Assembly (NCBI GenBank): GCA_963580285.1
Contig: CAUZLF010000195.1
Coordinates: forward strand, 62,001-126,000
Direction of reading: 5' to 3'
Length of the DNA: 64,000 bases
From: Lucinisca nassula
Lineage: Eukaryota > Mollusca > Bivalvia > Lucinida > Lucinidae
Shown: piece by piece, positions 28,949 to 38,864 of the stretch
Numbering within the stretch: the first letter of the stretch is position 1
Layout of the letters: each line of letters starts with the position of its first letter
Notes under the pieces: model-generated
What the model was told of the DNA's origin: nothing
The model's input: the letters and a program-made list of their open reading frames with translations, nothing else
The model's database searches: none
Translations under genes and position numbers: made by a program

Positions 28949-29407
28949 CTCATCACAAAAACAACACGCCTTTAGAATTTTGACCCCCTTGAACCCCACA
29001 TTTATATTAACCTTATTTGCATTATCTGCTGGTTCCTAGTCTGAAGGTTATCAGTGTTGGAAAAACAGGTAACCAGATCCCCCTGACCTTTCAAGGTCAG
29101 GGGGATCTGGTTACCTGTTTTCCAATATTGACAATGTGCAAGCTGGGAGCCAGCAAATAATGCAAATATGAATAGTATTAAAAACTGGGGTTTACAGGGG
29201 TAAAGTTTACCTTATTTTTCGTATTTCTGCTCTAAAATTAAATCGTGTATACTCGTTAGAACTGCCTCGATGAGGCGGTTCTAAAGAGTACCCACAATCT
29301 ATATTTTGAGCAGAAATAAGAAAAATATCACCATCATTCATTTTAAAATTTTCGATTTTTCGGCAGTAAAATTTACAGTATATTTGTATAGACGTGTTTT
29401 CGTAATG
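28949..29407. mobile_element. GAACCGCC MITE split by a TTAA-flanked hairpin element
   Basis: Ends TCATCACAAAAACAACACGCC-like (28949) and GACGTGTTTTCGTAATG (29407). The left AACCCCACATTTATA part and the right AACTGGGGTTTAC part are separated by the insert at 29011-29177. Core apex GAACTGCCTCGATGAGGCGG. Confidence 0.8.
29011..29177. mobile_element. 167-bp hairpin MITE with TTAA flanks
   Basis: TTAA at 29007-29010 and 29178-29181. Arms include ATTTGCATTATCTGCTGG and its complement, then an almost perfect inner stem: AACAGGTAACCAGATCCCCC with GACC, closed by TTTCAA. The inner stem exceeds 30 bp. The outer TIR tips (CCTT versus TACTATTC) do not match well, so superfamily assignment to piggyBac-like elements rests on TTAA alone. 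Confidence 0.7.
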
Positions 29408-29410
29408 AAT

Positions 29411-29727
29411 TTAAAGGCACTTATTCTTGTAACAGAGGGACACACCGTGTGTTCATAATTGTTTTATTACCCCCTGTGAAATACTGACTATAGCAGATGT
29501 AAGGCGGCCCTTAATAGGGTGATAAGTAGCTCTTGTTGTATCCCCTGACTGGGGCACTTAAGGGGAAAATCAATAATGTACACCAGTTAACAGTTAGTAA
29601 AGTATTGATTTTCCCCGAGGAGGCCCCTCACCTGTTAAAGACAGAAGACTTCTCTTCAGTCAGCTCTGAGGGCTACATAATATTATGTAATGAACTGATA
29701 GTCCTCAATAATCAAGAATAAATGAAG
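29411..29727. mobile_element. TTAA-type MITE-2, copy with worn right end
   Basis: Opposite-orientation relative of 54731-55052. It shows TTAAAGGCACTTATTCTTG, ACACACCGTGTGTTC, GCGGCCCTTAATAGGGTGAT, GGGGAAAATCAATAATGTAC...GTATTGATTTTCCCC (internal inverted pair), ACATAATATTATGTAATGAA and ATCAAGAATAAATG. It starts within 4 bp of the end of the preceding MITE. Confidence 0.75.
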
Positions 29728-29761
29728 CACAAGAGAGCCACCCTCACAGAATGTTTATTGT

Positions 29762-30028
29762 TCTTTACGAAATCGCGCCTATACATTTAACACCGGAAAA
29801 AGGGAAATTTCCACATGAGAAAGTGTGATATTTTTTTATTTCTGCTCAAAATATAGATTGCGAGTACTCGTTAGAACCGCCTCGGTGAGGCGAGGCGGTT
29901 CTAACGAGTACCCACAATCTATGCTTTCGAGCAGAAATAAGAAAAAAAATGTTTACCCCTGTAAACCCCAATTTTTCTGTATAAAAGTGGGGTTCAAGGG
30001 GGTCACGATTATATAGGCGTGTTTGATG
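29762..30028. mobile_element. GAACCGCC MITE, 'ACACGCC' subfamily
   Basis: Left end TTTACGAAATCGCGCCTATA; right end ATTATATAGGCGTGTTTGATG. Apex GAACCGCCTCGGTGAGGCGA with an extra GGCG, so the loop is slightly duplicated. Arms otherwise near-perfect. Confidence 0.85.
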
Positions 30029-30082
30029 TTTGAAAGTTTAAAAACGTCTGCTGTCAATTAAAACTATTTTGAATAAGATTGA

Positions 30083-30389
30083 TTTGTCTGTTTGTTTGTA
30101 TTGGAGTTTAACCGTTCAGTCAGCACTTTTTTAGGTCTTTTTTGACCCAGTGAGTTTACCTATCCAAACTGGGCAGGCTTATGCGTAAGCGCTTAACCAG
30201 TACAGTGCACATTCTTTCTCCAGAAACTGACAACTGCCCTTCTTGAAGCAGCGAAAGGGAGAGAATGACTGCAGAAAAGATTTCATGATCAATCTCCACG
30301 AAAGAATGTTGCAGACACCGGCAGGTATCGAACCCGCGTCCCCTTGATCACCAGTCAGACGCGCATCCGACTGAGCTACCGAGGCCGGC
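30083..30389 (-). mobile_element. SINE-D, full length, with target-site duplication
   Basis: TTGAATAAGATTGA at 30069-30082 and 30390-30403 is an exact 14-bp duplication. On the minus strand a tRNA-like head (CTCGGTAGCTCAGTCGGATG, A box; GCGGGTTCGATACC, B box) is followed by the SINE-D body. The tail region GACTGAACGGTTAAACTCCA resembles the SINE-A tail, with TTTG/CAAA repeats at the end. The head resembles a tRNA with a GACTGGTGATC loop but lacks a clean cloverleaf. Confidence 0.85.
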
Positions 30390-30453
30390 TTGAATAAGAT
30401 TGACTGGGCTGATAAAGTAGCCCTTTGTCAAATTTACCAATCGTTGTTTACGC

Positions 30454-30730
30454 ATCATGTGAACAAGTCCGTGAAATGAAGACCCCCTATACCCCACTTC
30501 ATATAGAGAAAACTGGGTTTACAGGGGTATACATTATTTTTCTTATTTTTGCTCCAAGCCATAGGTTGTGGGTACTTGTAGAACCGCTTCAATGAGGAGT
30601 TTCTAACGAGCTCCCACAACCTATGTTTGCAGTATTTTGAAGAAAAACATCACGGATTTTCATCAGGAAAATGGCCATTTTGGAGTTGTGAAAAAAAATG
30701 CACTATGTCGCACGGGTGTGTTATCGTAAT
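30454..30730. mobile_element. GAACCGCC MITE, 'CACGGA' subfamily
   Basis: Ends TCATGTGAACAAGTCCGTGA and GCACGGGTGTGTTATCGTAA. Apex AGAACCGCTTCAATGAGGAG, mispaired on the right side (GAGGAGTTTCTAAC). Both CCCC/GGGG inner repeats are intact. Confidence 0.85.
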
Positions 30731-30952
30731 AACAAAACATTATCAGTATTATTCTGGGTGTGTTTTTATTCATTACATGTACATATGTATATTTCTCGAA
30801 ATTTGCATATTCTACTGATAGGCACACATCAATAGCTGACGGGTAAATGAGGGACCCTGGTGCTAAAGGTCTGCATTATAACTTCACACCTAGTTACAGA
30901 CTTAAAATAGCTTATTATAGATGAAACAAGGGCGTTTTATGGCCATCATTAG

Positions 30953-31257
30953 GATTACACACCAGAGCGACATTGTGCATTTTTACAACTCCAAAATGAC
31001 TACTTTTCTGATAAAAAACGTGATATTTTTCTTTTATTTCTGATCCAAGACATAAGTTGTGGGTGCTCGTTAGAACCGCATCATGGCATAAGTTGTCGGT
31101 GCTCGTTAGAACCGCCTCAATGAGGCGGTTCTAACAAGCACTCACAATTTATGTCGTGGGTCAGAACTAAGAAAAATTATGTATACCCCCGTAAACCCCA
31201 GTATATAAAATGGGGTTAAACGGAGTGTTCTTTTCACGGACTTGTTCACGTGATGAT
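30953..31257. mobile_element. GAACCGCC MITE with a duplicated half-arm
   Basis: The left arm ACATAAGTTGTGGGTGCTCG TTAGAACCGC is followed by CATCATGG and then the arm again (GCATAAGTTGTCGGTGCTCG), after which the right arm occurs once. Right end GGACTTGTTCACGTGATGA. Confidence 0.8.
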
Positions 31258-31474
31258 TAACCAAATGTGTGTCTTGTCTCTAATGTACCAAAATCTGAGA
31301 TTATCCACACCATAAAATGGTCTAAGTGCTTTAATATTTGAAACAAAAGCAAATCTTTTCATTGCAACCTTATTAAAAAGACAGAACGTAAGATGTGAAA
31401 TATAAGAAGGATTAAGAAACTGTAATTTGAGAAAATGCAGAAAACTTTATTAACTTGGTGTAGTCTATCCTTAA
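31258..31474. other. No recognisable feature
   Basis: Short AT-rich spacer without repeats or coding frames. Confidence 0.4.
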
Positions 31475-31966
31475 TAAATAGACAATATCAGGTTCGTGTC
31501 TTTTGATATCAAGTTTATCAGGCAAGGTTTCGAATACGCTTGTAGAATCGCGAGGCTTGCCGAGCGATTCTACATGCGTTCGAAGCCGAGCCTGATAAAC
31601 TTGATATCAAATGACACGAATCTGGTATTCTATTTATCAGTTTATCCCCTTGTAAACTCTTTAAATTGGCAGTTTACTATCAGTTATCGATTGTCCTTAG
31701 TGCGTCCCAACATTCCGGTGCGGAATATAATCGATCAGTATAGGTACATTCAGATGACCGTTATTTTTCTTTTTATATTTTCAATGTATTTTTTGCAGTT
31801 TTTCTAGTATTAATAACACTTTGACCATTTATCCGGTTGTCCGTTTCATTCATAAAAGTGTAATGTCACGTTTGCGTGATAAAGCTCACTTGACCTGATA
31901 TAGCATGTCTTTATCAGGTCAGTGCTTTACAATGCAATATATATATATAGGGGGTAACTGATAAAA
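31475..31966. mobile_element. Apex-hairpin MITE, GATATCAAGTTTATC arms, full length
   Basis: Hairpin 31475-31640: ATAGACAATATCAGGTTCGT, TTTTGATATCAAGTTTATCA, apex CGCGAGGCTTGCCGAGCG, then GATAAACTTGATATCAAATG and GACACGAATCTGGTATTCTA. Its right end TTTATCAGTTTATCCCC pairs with the element's far end GGGGGTAACTGATAAA (31949-31966). Inside the body, ACCTGATA...TATCAGGTC forms another inverted pair. (TA)n lies at 31940-31948. Confidence 0.75.
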
Positions 31967-32135
31967 GAAGATAAGTATGTTGCAATGGAACTATATTTCA
32001 TTGAAATTCTCCTCTGATCTATTTCTTGTTACGCATGCAAACTGGGAAGCAATTTTTCTCCGTGTGACAGCAATTTTTCCTGGTTGTTAACTTCCGTCAT
32101 ATCAAGTCCTTGTTCAACTTATAATGAAAAGGACA

Positions 32136-32136
<1 letters not shown>

Positions 32137-32179
<43 letters not shown>

Positions 32180-32189
32180 TATCATCATT
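32137..32189. repeat. (CAT)n microsatellite
   Basis: About 17 CAT units with one TAT interruption near the end. Confidence 0.95.
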
Positions 32190-32627
32190 CATTTCATCAA
32201 ACTGGCGTCAAGTGTCAAATACAGGTAGGGATGAGCTGCACGTATACATAGAGGATATTTGATTTTTTCAGTCCAAGATCGATTTTTGTTTCACCGATTT
32301 TTTTCCCAAAAAGAAGTATTTTCATGAGTGGCGAAGCCAACAGGGAAAATTCAATTTTGATGTTGATGAGTTAAATAAAAAATAATCTTACGCTGAAAAA
32401 CAACAACAACAACAACAACAAATAAAACAGCAAATGATCTGTTTCTTTTATACTGTAAACTCTATTTATTAATGCAGTTTTAAAGCGTCAGCTCTTACCA
32501 AAGAGTAAAAGTACTTGTTTAGATAGACAAACTTCAGAGGAAAAGTCAAGCGATTTGTTCAGGGAGCTTGGTTGGAAGCACTGGAAGTGGAGGCAGTGAT
32601 AACGCTCTTGGAACTCAGGAGGGGAGG
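32190..32627. other. Unassigned, with a short (CAA)n at 32401-32421
   Basis: No gene recognised. Seven CAA units lie at 32401-32421, and CAAAAGAAACAGATC-type AT-rich sequence surrounds them. Confidence 0.45.
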
Positions 32628-33000
32628 ATAACACACCCGTGCGACTTAGTTTTTTTTTTTCTCATCTCCAAAATGGCTACTTTTCCGATGAAAATCCGTG
32701 ATAATTTTGTTTTATTTATACCGCAAACATAGGTTGTGAGCGCTCGTCAGAACTGCCTCATTGAGACGGTTCTAACGAGTACCCACAACCCAGGTCGTGG
32801 AGCAGAAATAAGAAAAATAATGCACCCACAACATTCGCTCGTTAGAACCGCCACATTGAGGCTGTTCTACCGAGTACCCACAACCTATGTCTTGGAGCAG
32901 AAATAAGAAGAATAATGTATAGCTCAGTAAACCCCAGTTCTCTCTATATAAAGTGGGGTTTAGAGGGATGTTTAATACACGGACTTGTTCACGTGGCGTA
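32628..33000. mobile_element. GAACCGCC MITE with a duplicated palindrome half
   Basis: After one full palindrome (ACATAGGTTGTGAGCGCTCG ... ACCCACAACCCAGGTCGTGG) and AGCAGAAATAAGAAAAATAA, part of it repeats: CTCGTTAGAACCGCCACATT then GTACCCACAACCTATGTCTT and AGCAGAAATAAGAAGAATAA. The element is therefore about 100 bp longer than its relatives. Right end GGACTTGTTCACGTGGCG. Confidence 0.8.
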
Positions 33001-33280
33001 TAAGACAGGCTGCAAAATAATGATGAAAGAGGATTATCCAAGTATAAAGTAGCTTGGATAGATTTATGGGTAGCGAATTAGTGGAACAGAAAATTTCTTC
33101 TTTTGGTAAAATGAATGTACAGGTTGCGGATATGTTTTCTAACCCAGGGATCTCCCTACATGGCTTGAAAACGGAAGGGAATATCAGTAAGACAATAAAA
33201 GGAAATCAGAGAACAGGCAAAATGTGTGTTCATTCAAGTCCAGAACTTCAGATCAGGAAAGCTTACCGAAAGAAATCATT

Positions 33281-33558
33281 CGTTTGTTTGTGTGATTTGA
33301 GGTTTGTCCCCGTCAACACTTTAAAGGTCATTTTGGAGACGTTGCTTCAAATTTTGTAAATGACATCTCAAGCCCTGCCGCCCAATGAAACCAATAGGGT
33401 TTATTAGCACGGACGGTCCGACTCTCGCACCGCTTTGCCTAGGAAGGCTTAGATCCTCTAAGCGGTTTACCAGTACTCGTGTGCGGGTCGGTTTCAGCTC
33501 TGCGTGGAAGCATCATGCAGCCCATCTATTTCTTCAAGCTCCGATGGGCGGGGGCCGG
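33281..33558 (-). mobile_element. SINE-A with target-site duplication
   Basis: AGAAATCATT at 33271-33280 and 33559-33568 is a 10-bp duplication. Minus-strand SINE-A from TTTGTTTGTGTGATTTGAGG to GATGGGCGGGGGCCGG. It lacks about 20 bp between TTCAAATTTTGT and ATGACATCTC. Confidence 0.85.
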
Positions 33559-33764
33559 AGAAATCATTGGAATGTGACACAGAGACAGCAGTTGCCTTCA
33601 CAGAAGGATCATGCCTTGGAAACCGGGTGGTGCAGGAGCTTGTGTCTTTCCTCCTGGAGAGACGGAACCGGTGCTTTTTAAACAGCCATTCAACAGTAAA
33701 GATTCAACCCTTCTAGGGGAATTAGCAGCTATTAAGGTGGTCCTTCAGTACAAATATAAATTTG

Positions 33765-34056
33765 TCATATGACGTCGTTGATAAGCAGTGGATAACGTCG
33801 TGTAATAAAAAATCGTATAACCACACGTGTAGTAACACTTTGGCGGGAATAAGTAACGCCATGGCGACGTTCATGTCAACAATGCATTTTTCGTAGAAAA
33901 ATTGTCAAATTAAAAGGTTATAAAAACGATTTAAAGTAGTCATATGATAAAGAGAATCTTATACTCGCGGTCACTTGATATAATATTTATGAAACTCGCC
34001 GAAGGCTCGTTTCATAAATATCATATGAAATGATCACGAGTGTAAGATCCTCTTGG
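33765..34056. mobile_element. Apex-hairpin MITE, TCATTTCATAT arms, opposite orientation
   Basis: The body (GTCATATGACGTCGTTGATA, CACACGTGTAGTAACACTTT) precedes the hairpin 33944-34053: GATAAAGAGAATCTTATACT, apex ACTCGCCGAAGGCTCG, CACGAGTGTAAGATCCTC. It is the reverse of 16252-16546. It abuts the 3' end of the LINE. Confidence 0.8.
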
Positions 34057-34388
34057 TTTAAACATATTTTATTCAGATAGGTTTACAATACAAGAATCAT
34101 ATACTAATACAAACAGTGACTTATTGAAAGGATTAGAACGAAAGAAGCAGCTTATAGAGTTCCTCTCCTTGATAATTGTATTTGTATCTTTGGTGGCGGC
34201 TTTTACTATTTAACATGCTGAATAAATACAGAGAAAATTCTGAAAACGTTCGACATGAAAATAAGAAAGGAAAAGGAAAAAATAAATAAATAAATTGATA
34301 ACCAAATCAGATATGATGGAGAGAGGATGGGGATAGGGCACACAATGTTGTCCTTGCTGCGTTGATTGTCGACGCATGCAGAATTCAA

Positions 34389-34828
34389 TCAAAAGCGTTT
34401 GGTTTGTAGTATATACTTGTGTACATGGTCAAATAACCAACTATTACCATCGTGTGATAAACCTGGATCACCATACAGTAAGAGATTTAATGAGGGTGTT
34501 TGGATAAGATTTACTGCGTTCAGGAGAATGGTACGAGGTGCTTGGTAAAGTCTGCAGTGAAAGAAAAAATGTTGTGAGTTTTCTACACTACCGCAAAGAC
34601 ACAGTGGTGAATCTATTATGTTTTTCATAAACAGTTCTAAGTTTAGTGAGCTACATCCAGTACGTAGTCGTGTGTGTAGTATCTGAGCCTTCCTTTTTCC
34701 GTGGTAGTAATGTTTAGGTACCTTACGCTTGTCTTTGCTTAGATGGTATTTAAACGAATTGAGAGTTGGGAGTTGTCTAACTTCTACTGGTAGATTATTC
34801 CATTCTCTGAGCGTTAATGGGAAAAAAA
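34389..34828 (-). pseudogene. LINE ORF2, C-terminal segment (frame 3' of a T-run shift)
   Basis: Contains LCLCGSVENSQHFFFHCRLY, the Cys/His pattern often found at the C-terminus of CR1/L2-like and jockey-like proteins, and ends LLQTKRF-like at the stop. It is separated from the preceding segment by one extra base in a T/A run at about 34819-34826. Beyond the stop lies about 330 bp of 3' untranslated sequence. Confidence 0.7.
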
Positions 34829-35341
34829 AGAATTGTAATAGAGGCTTGTTTTAGTTCTGATGGTTTGAAGATCGCTAGAGTTTCTCAGGTTATAACGAGA
34901 TATTGTGCTAACTTGTCGTGGAAGAAGGGAAGAAAGATAGGTAGGTGCTAAGTTGTTAAACATTTTGTAAAATAATGTCAGTTTATGTTTGTGTCGCCTT
35001 TGTTGAAGTGTATCCCAACAGACTTCTTGGTACAGTTTATTCAAGGAGACTAGTATAGTTGAGCCTGTGACTATCCTTGCTGCTTCAACCTGAATTTTCT
35101 CGAGTTCATTTTTTTCGTATTGTGAACAGTTGTCCCAAATAACATCAGCATATTCCAAAATTGGCCTTATAAAAGCTGTATAAATAGTGTCTAGTGATTT
35201 TCTGTCAAGTTTGAATTTCAGTTTCCGCATTACATTTATTCTGAACCATGCCTTCTCTTTTATATAATCAATCTGTTTGTGCCAAGAACAATCTTGAGAA
35301 AAATATAAGCCCAGATGTTTGTGGAAGTCTACTTCGTCAAT
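34814..35341 (-). pseudogene. LINE ORF2, segment after RT (thumb and linker)
   Basis: Includes LDRKSLDTIYTAFIRPILEY followed by ADVIWDNC, the conserved block downstream of the RT palm in CR1- and jockey-like elements. It is in the same frame as the RT segment but separated by a TAG at 35342-35344 in ...FMQNI-stop-IDEVDFHKHLG. The lysine-rich stretch just upstream (MRKLKFKLDRK) belongs here. Confidence 0.75.
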
Positions 35342-36060
35342 CTAAATGTTTTGCATAAATAGAGGTGGGTGATTTGGTTTGATTAACTTACGTGACATGA
35401 GGAAAGATGCACTCTTCGACGGGTTAAAAGCTACGAGCCAGGTAGCAGCCCATTTGGAAATTTTATCGAGGTCAGAGTTGAGACAGGTAGCAGCTGAGAC
35501 AGGATCGTCTACAACTATGAAAAGGCTAGTGTCATCAGCAAATAGACGAATATTTGAACCGATGTCGGTGACGATGTCGTTAATGTACAATAAGAAGAGT
35601 AGGGGCCCTAGAATTGACCCCTGAGGTACACCTGCCCTTATGAATGCCCAGTCCGAGGTACCGCCTGGTAAAACGACACGCTGTCTTCTATCTGAAAGAT
35701 AGTTTTTAAACCAATGAAGAACAGAGCCTGTGACACCAGCAACTTTTAGTTTGTACACTAGACCTGTGTGCCAGACACGATCGAATGCTTTGCTGATGTC
35801 ACAAAAAACTGCCCTTACTTCTTTGCCAGCATCGAGTGCTTCGCAGAAAGTGTGATATAAAAATGTAAGCTGGTTAACTGTAGAATCACCCGGAATAAAA
35901 CCGGACTGAAGAGATGATAGAGTGTTATTGTTTTGAAGGTGATTATATAGGTGCTTGAAAACTAGTCTCTCGAAAAGTTTGGCTTCAGCGTTCAGTAAGG
36001 AAATTGGGCGATAGTTAGAAACAATAGATAAATCACCTTTTTTTGGGAACAGGAGAAACA
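35342..36060 (-). pseudogene. LINE ORF2, reverse transcriptase palm
   Basis: RT blocks in order: SNYRPISLL; LQSGFIPGDSTVNQL; AVFCDISKAFDRVWH (motif A, catalytic Asp); RAGVPQGSILGPLLF (motif B); NIRLFADDTSLF (motif C, FADD intact); WAATWLVAFNPSKSA. All catalytic residues are present. The frame is joined to the upstream segment by a 7-A run at about 36036-36043 that is one base longer than needed. Confidence 0.85.
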
Positions 36061-37205
36061 TTAGCGTATTTGTAAGTCGTTGGGAATATCCCATAACGCA
36101 AAGATTGGTTGAACAGATTGCAGAAAGGTGCAGAAAGCTCGCTCGACAGTTCCTTCAGAATACGGTTGCTTATACCGTCTGGGCCGGAGGCTTTTCCTAC
36201 TTTCAGAGTCTGAATGGTTGACTGTACTTCTAGTGGTGTAAGAGTTATGGTACTTAACTGGGATTGATAAGAAGGTTGGGGCAAGTCGGGAAGATAGGCG
36301 TTTGTGTCATTTAGCTGAGATTGTCCTTGAAAGAATTTATTGAGAATAGTTGCTTTGTCTGTTTCATCTGTAAAAATCTGACCTTCCGATTCGAGTGGTG
36401 GTATTACTGATTTGAAGTTAGGAGTAATAAATGTCTTTAGCGTTGCCCACCAGTCCTTTGATGTAAGAGTATCTGATTTTAATTTGTCTGCTATTCTGTC
36501 AAAATATTTTTGTTTGGAATCGCGTATGATGCTTGTGACTTGATTTCGTAATGTTCTAAACTTGGTCCAATGCCTTTCTAGATTACTGCGAAGCGCCTTC
36601 CTGTATGCTCGTTTGCGTTTGCGTATATGACGTTTGAGGAAGGATGTAAGCCAAGGGGGTTCCGAGGGTTTGACCTTTATTGTACGATTTGGTATACTTT
36701 CTTTTGCAATAGTAATTATGGAGTTCTTCAAGTTATTGGAATATATATCAATATTTTCATGTGCCAGAGAGGTCCAGTCAATAGCAGAAGCTTTTTCCCG
36801 TAGCAGGTCAAAATTGCCTTTTTTATAATCCCATATTTGTCGGTCAAAAAGTTTCAACTTTGGTTTTGCAAATTTAAGAACACCATAAATGGGACAGTGA
36901 TATCGTAATTGTTGATTTAGAAATGGATCTCCAACCCCACTAAGAATAATATGTTCCTTATTGCTAACTAGAATAATATCGATAAGAGAAGAAGAATGCT
37001 CTGTATAGTGTGTTGGCTGACCGATAGTCTGGTGGAGAGAGAAACGAGTACAGAATGAGTCAATTTTCCTACGCGTTTGTAGGTCAAGGTAGTTGAAATT
37101 GAGGTCGCCAGTGATTATAATATCTGCAATACCAGTATCAATAGCTAGAGCAATAGAGTCCTCTATGTTGCTGTAACAGTTCGCGTCAGAATTTGGGGCC
37201 CTATA
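36040..37205 (-). pseudogene. LINE ORF2, endonuclease C-terminal half and linker
   Basis: Starts in RAPNSDANCYSNIEDS, carries the endonuclease signature TGDLNFNY and a His-bearing RYHCPIYGVLKF motif near the end of the domain. A linker follows with PWLTSFLKRHIRKRKRAYRK (basic), SKDWWATLKTF and KASGPDGISNRILKELS (RT block 0/1). The frame is continuous to the A-run at about 36040. About 390 codons. Confidence 0.75.
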
Positions 37206-37939
37206 AAAAAGACCAAAGAGAATTTTTTCTTGTTATTTGCCACTTCAATCCAAATGCATTCCAGACCTCCAATTTCTAGATCATTACGACGTCTATATCG
37301 AATTCCTTCTTTGACGTAGACAATGACACCCCCATGTGCGTCGCCCAGACGGTCCTTTCGTTCTGGAGTACTATAAGACTGAAGGAGCAAAGCATCGGTG
37401 TTAATGGTTTGGCTAAGCCATGTCTCAGTAAATGCTAAAATATCAAAATCGAAGAGTTCGGCATGTAAGACGTCTAATTTGTTTGAAATACTCTGAATAT
37501 TATATTGAACGAAGGACAGATGGTGGTTAAGATGTAGAAAATTAAAAATATTCGTAGACATGCTAGAGGAACTGCTCTGACTACCCGACGATGTCGTTGA
37601 CGCCGGTCCTGGGTTAGGATGGATGTCACCGGAGCAGAGGAGAAGAATACCTAGCCATAGTGTAATGTCAACTGCAGATAATACAAGAACACACACAACA
37701 GTAAATTGTTTGTTTTCCGTAGCATTGAGACCAGGTTCTAGGAATTTGAAAAATCTTAGTGGCTTAATATGCTTATAAATGGAGGCATTACTGCACAGAC
37801 ATGAGGTCATAATGTAAGAGTGTGCCGGTTTACGTTGAAACGATATCAGTAATAACAGATGGATGCATAGGTTGAATGTGTGCATGCGGCGATATACTGG
37901 CAAAACGACGTCAAATGTTTGGCCTCGCTTGAGAGTCAT
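37206..37939 (-). pseudogene. LINE ORF2, N-terminus and start of endonuclease
   Basis: From an ATG at 37939: basic start, a hydrophobic stretch TVVCVLVLSAVDITLWLGIL at about residues 80-99, the motif GDIHPNPGP at residues 104-112, a Ser-rich linker, then endonuclease blocks FVQYNIQSISNKLD, LAFTETWLS (catalytic Glu) and HGGVIVYVKEG. The frame breaks in a T-run at about 37206, where one T appears to be missing relative to a continuous protein. The true start could lie further upstream. Confidence 0.75.
37604..37630 (-). other. 2A-like motif GDIHPNPGP in the LINE protein
   Basis: The motif D-I-H-P-N-P-G-P follows a hydrophobic segment. The 2A consensus is D-(V/I)-E-x-N-P-G-P, which causes ribosome skipping between G and P. 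Here the Glu is His, so activity is uncertain. Similar motifs near the N-terminus of non-LTR elements are known from other invertebrates. Confidence 0.6.
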
Positions 37940-38160
37940 GTAATCCCACTAACAAGTTGAGTGAAAAGTAATGAAGTCGTGATGCCAGACAAAGCGAGTT
38001 GCATTGATAATGAGTCAAGACACGTGTGGGCCCGATCCCCCTCCAGAACCTCCCCAACATAATCGAGAATAGAAAAAAATAGAGTAGATACCAAAAGAAT
38101 AAAATTGAAAAACATAGTAGACATAGTCAAAAGAAATGAATGTAAATATGGAGGCAAAAC

Positions 38161-38495
38161 ATCATATTTGCAGGTCGACGTCTATCTGCCGAACACTACG
38201 CCACACAGACACCGCCGTGTAGAGTAATCGACTTTCCCCTCGCTTTTGCATCTTTCTGTTTTGCATCAGTTCAGAAATGCGTTTCAGCTTCTTATTATAT
38301 AAGTTAGCTATATTAATGATATTATCAGCCCTACACAACGGCATCAGACGGACCGCCCGCGCGACACAGCGCCCAACAAACATTCATCGACCTGTAGGTA
38401 AATTGTACCAAATCGTGTCGTATGTTTTAAATGAACTTCAATGGAAGTCAAATTACATGTTATGTTCATTTAAGTATGTAATTTTTTATATAAGC
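38161..38495. other. No recognisable gene; possible LINE 5' region
   Basis: Sequence upstream of the LINE, moderately GC-rich around 38160-38230 and 38330-38380. No open frame with a known motif. Confidence 0.35.
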
Positions 38496-38600
38496 GCGCG
38501 CGCACGCCGGACGCACACGCGTGTGCGCATACGCGCACACGAGGGTGCACGTACATGAACACGCGCATGCATGCGCTTGCGCGCATGCATGCATGTGGAC
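38496..38600. repeat. Alternating purine-pyrimidine tract (Z-DNA-prone)
   Basis: About 100 bp dominated by GC, CA and TG steps (GCGCGCGCACGC, ACGCGTGTGCGCATACGCGC, GCATGCATGCGC, GCGCGCATGCATGCATG). Many short palindromes arise from it. It gives a spurious Arg-rich frame (SARARRTHTRVRIRAHEG). Confidence 0.85.
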
Positions 38601-38659
38601 GTGTCTGTGGGGGTGTTAACGATTGCAGTCAACTGCAAGAATCAAAAAATGAATATTAA

Positions 38660-38864
38660 CCCCTAGCCTGCTGTTGGCGACAAGCCCTATCTTTGCAAAC
38701 AGTGTAGATCCAGACCAGATGGCTTATGAAGAAGCCATCTGATCAGGATCTACACTGTTTGACATTTAGTTTATTAATATGTAGAAATAAATTGCGTCAA
38801 GTAATTTGATTAGTTTAAAGTCAGAAATGGGTGTGGCTTTATTGAATATTCAGCAGGCCAAAGG
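38660..38864. mobile_element. TTAA-type MITE-1, second copy
   Basis: TTAA at 38656-38659, then CCCCTAGCCTGCTG; right end CAGCAGGCCAAAGG followed by TTAC, so one target TTAA has mutated. Hairpin arms GTAGATCCAGACCAGATGGC / GCCATCTGATCAGGATCTAC around TTATGAA. The body CATTTAGTTTATTAATATGT and GAAATGGGTGTGGCT match 11780-11978. Confidence 0.8.

Larger units (their letters stand above)
34058..38160 (-). mobile_element. CR1/L2-like non-LTR retrotransposon
   Basis: Read on the minus strand: N-terminal hydrophobic region with a 2A-like motif, apurinic-type endonuclease, reverse transcriptase, C-terminal Cys/His-containing tail, then a 3' end with AATAAAATATG near 34064-34075. The clade call is from RT motif style (FADDTSLF, AGVPQGSILGPLLFLLYIND) and is not exact. 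The 5' limit is uncertain; no separate ORF1 was found upstream. Only four breaks interrupt the reading frame. Confidence 0.8.

Noticed and set aside
30330..30390. tRNA gene on the minus strand
   Set aside because: It is the head of SINE-D, with a long body, CAAA-type tail and a 14-bp target-site duplication around the whole.
35379..35624. Plus-strand frames opposite the LINE (also 36634-36828)
   Set aside because: Shadows of the minus-strand reverse transcriptase and linker frames.
38277..38558. 93-codon frame with an Arg-rich end
   Set aside because: The Arg-rich end is the alternating GC/CA tract; no domain is visible upstream.
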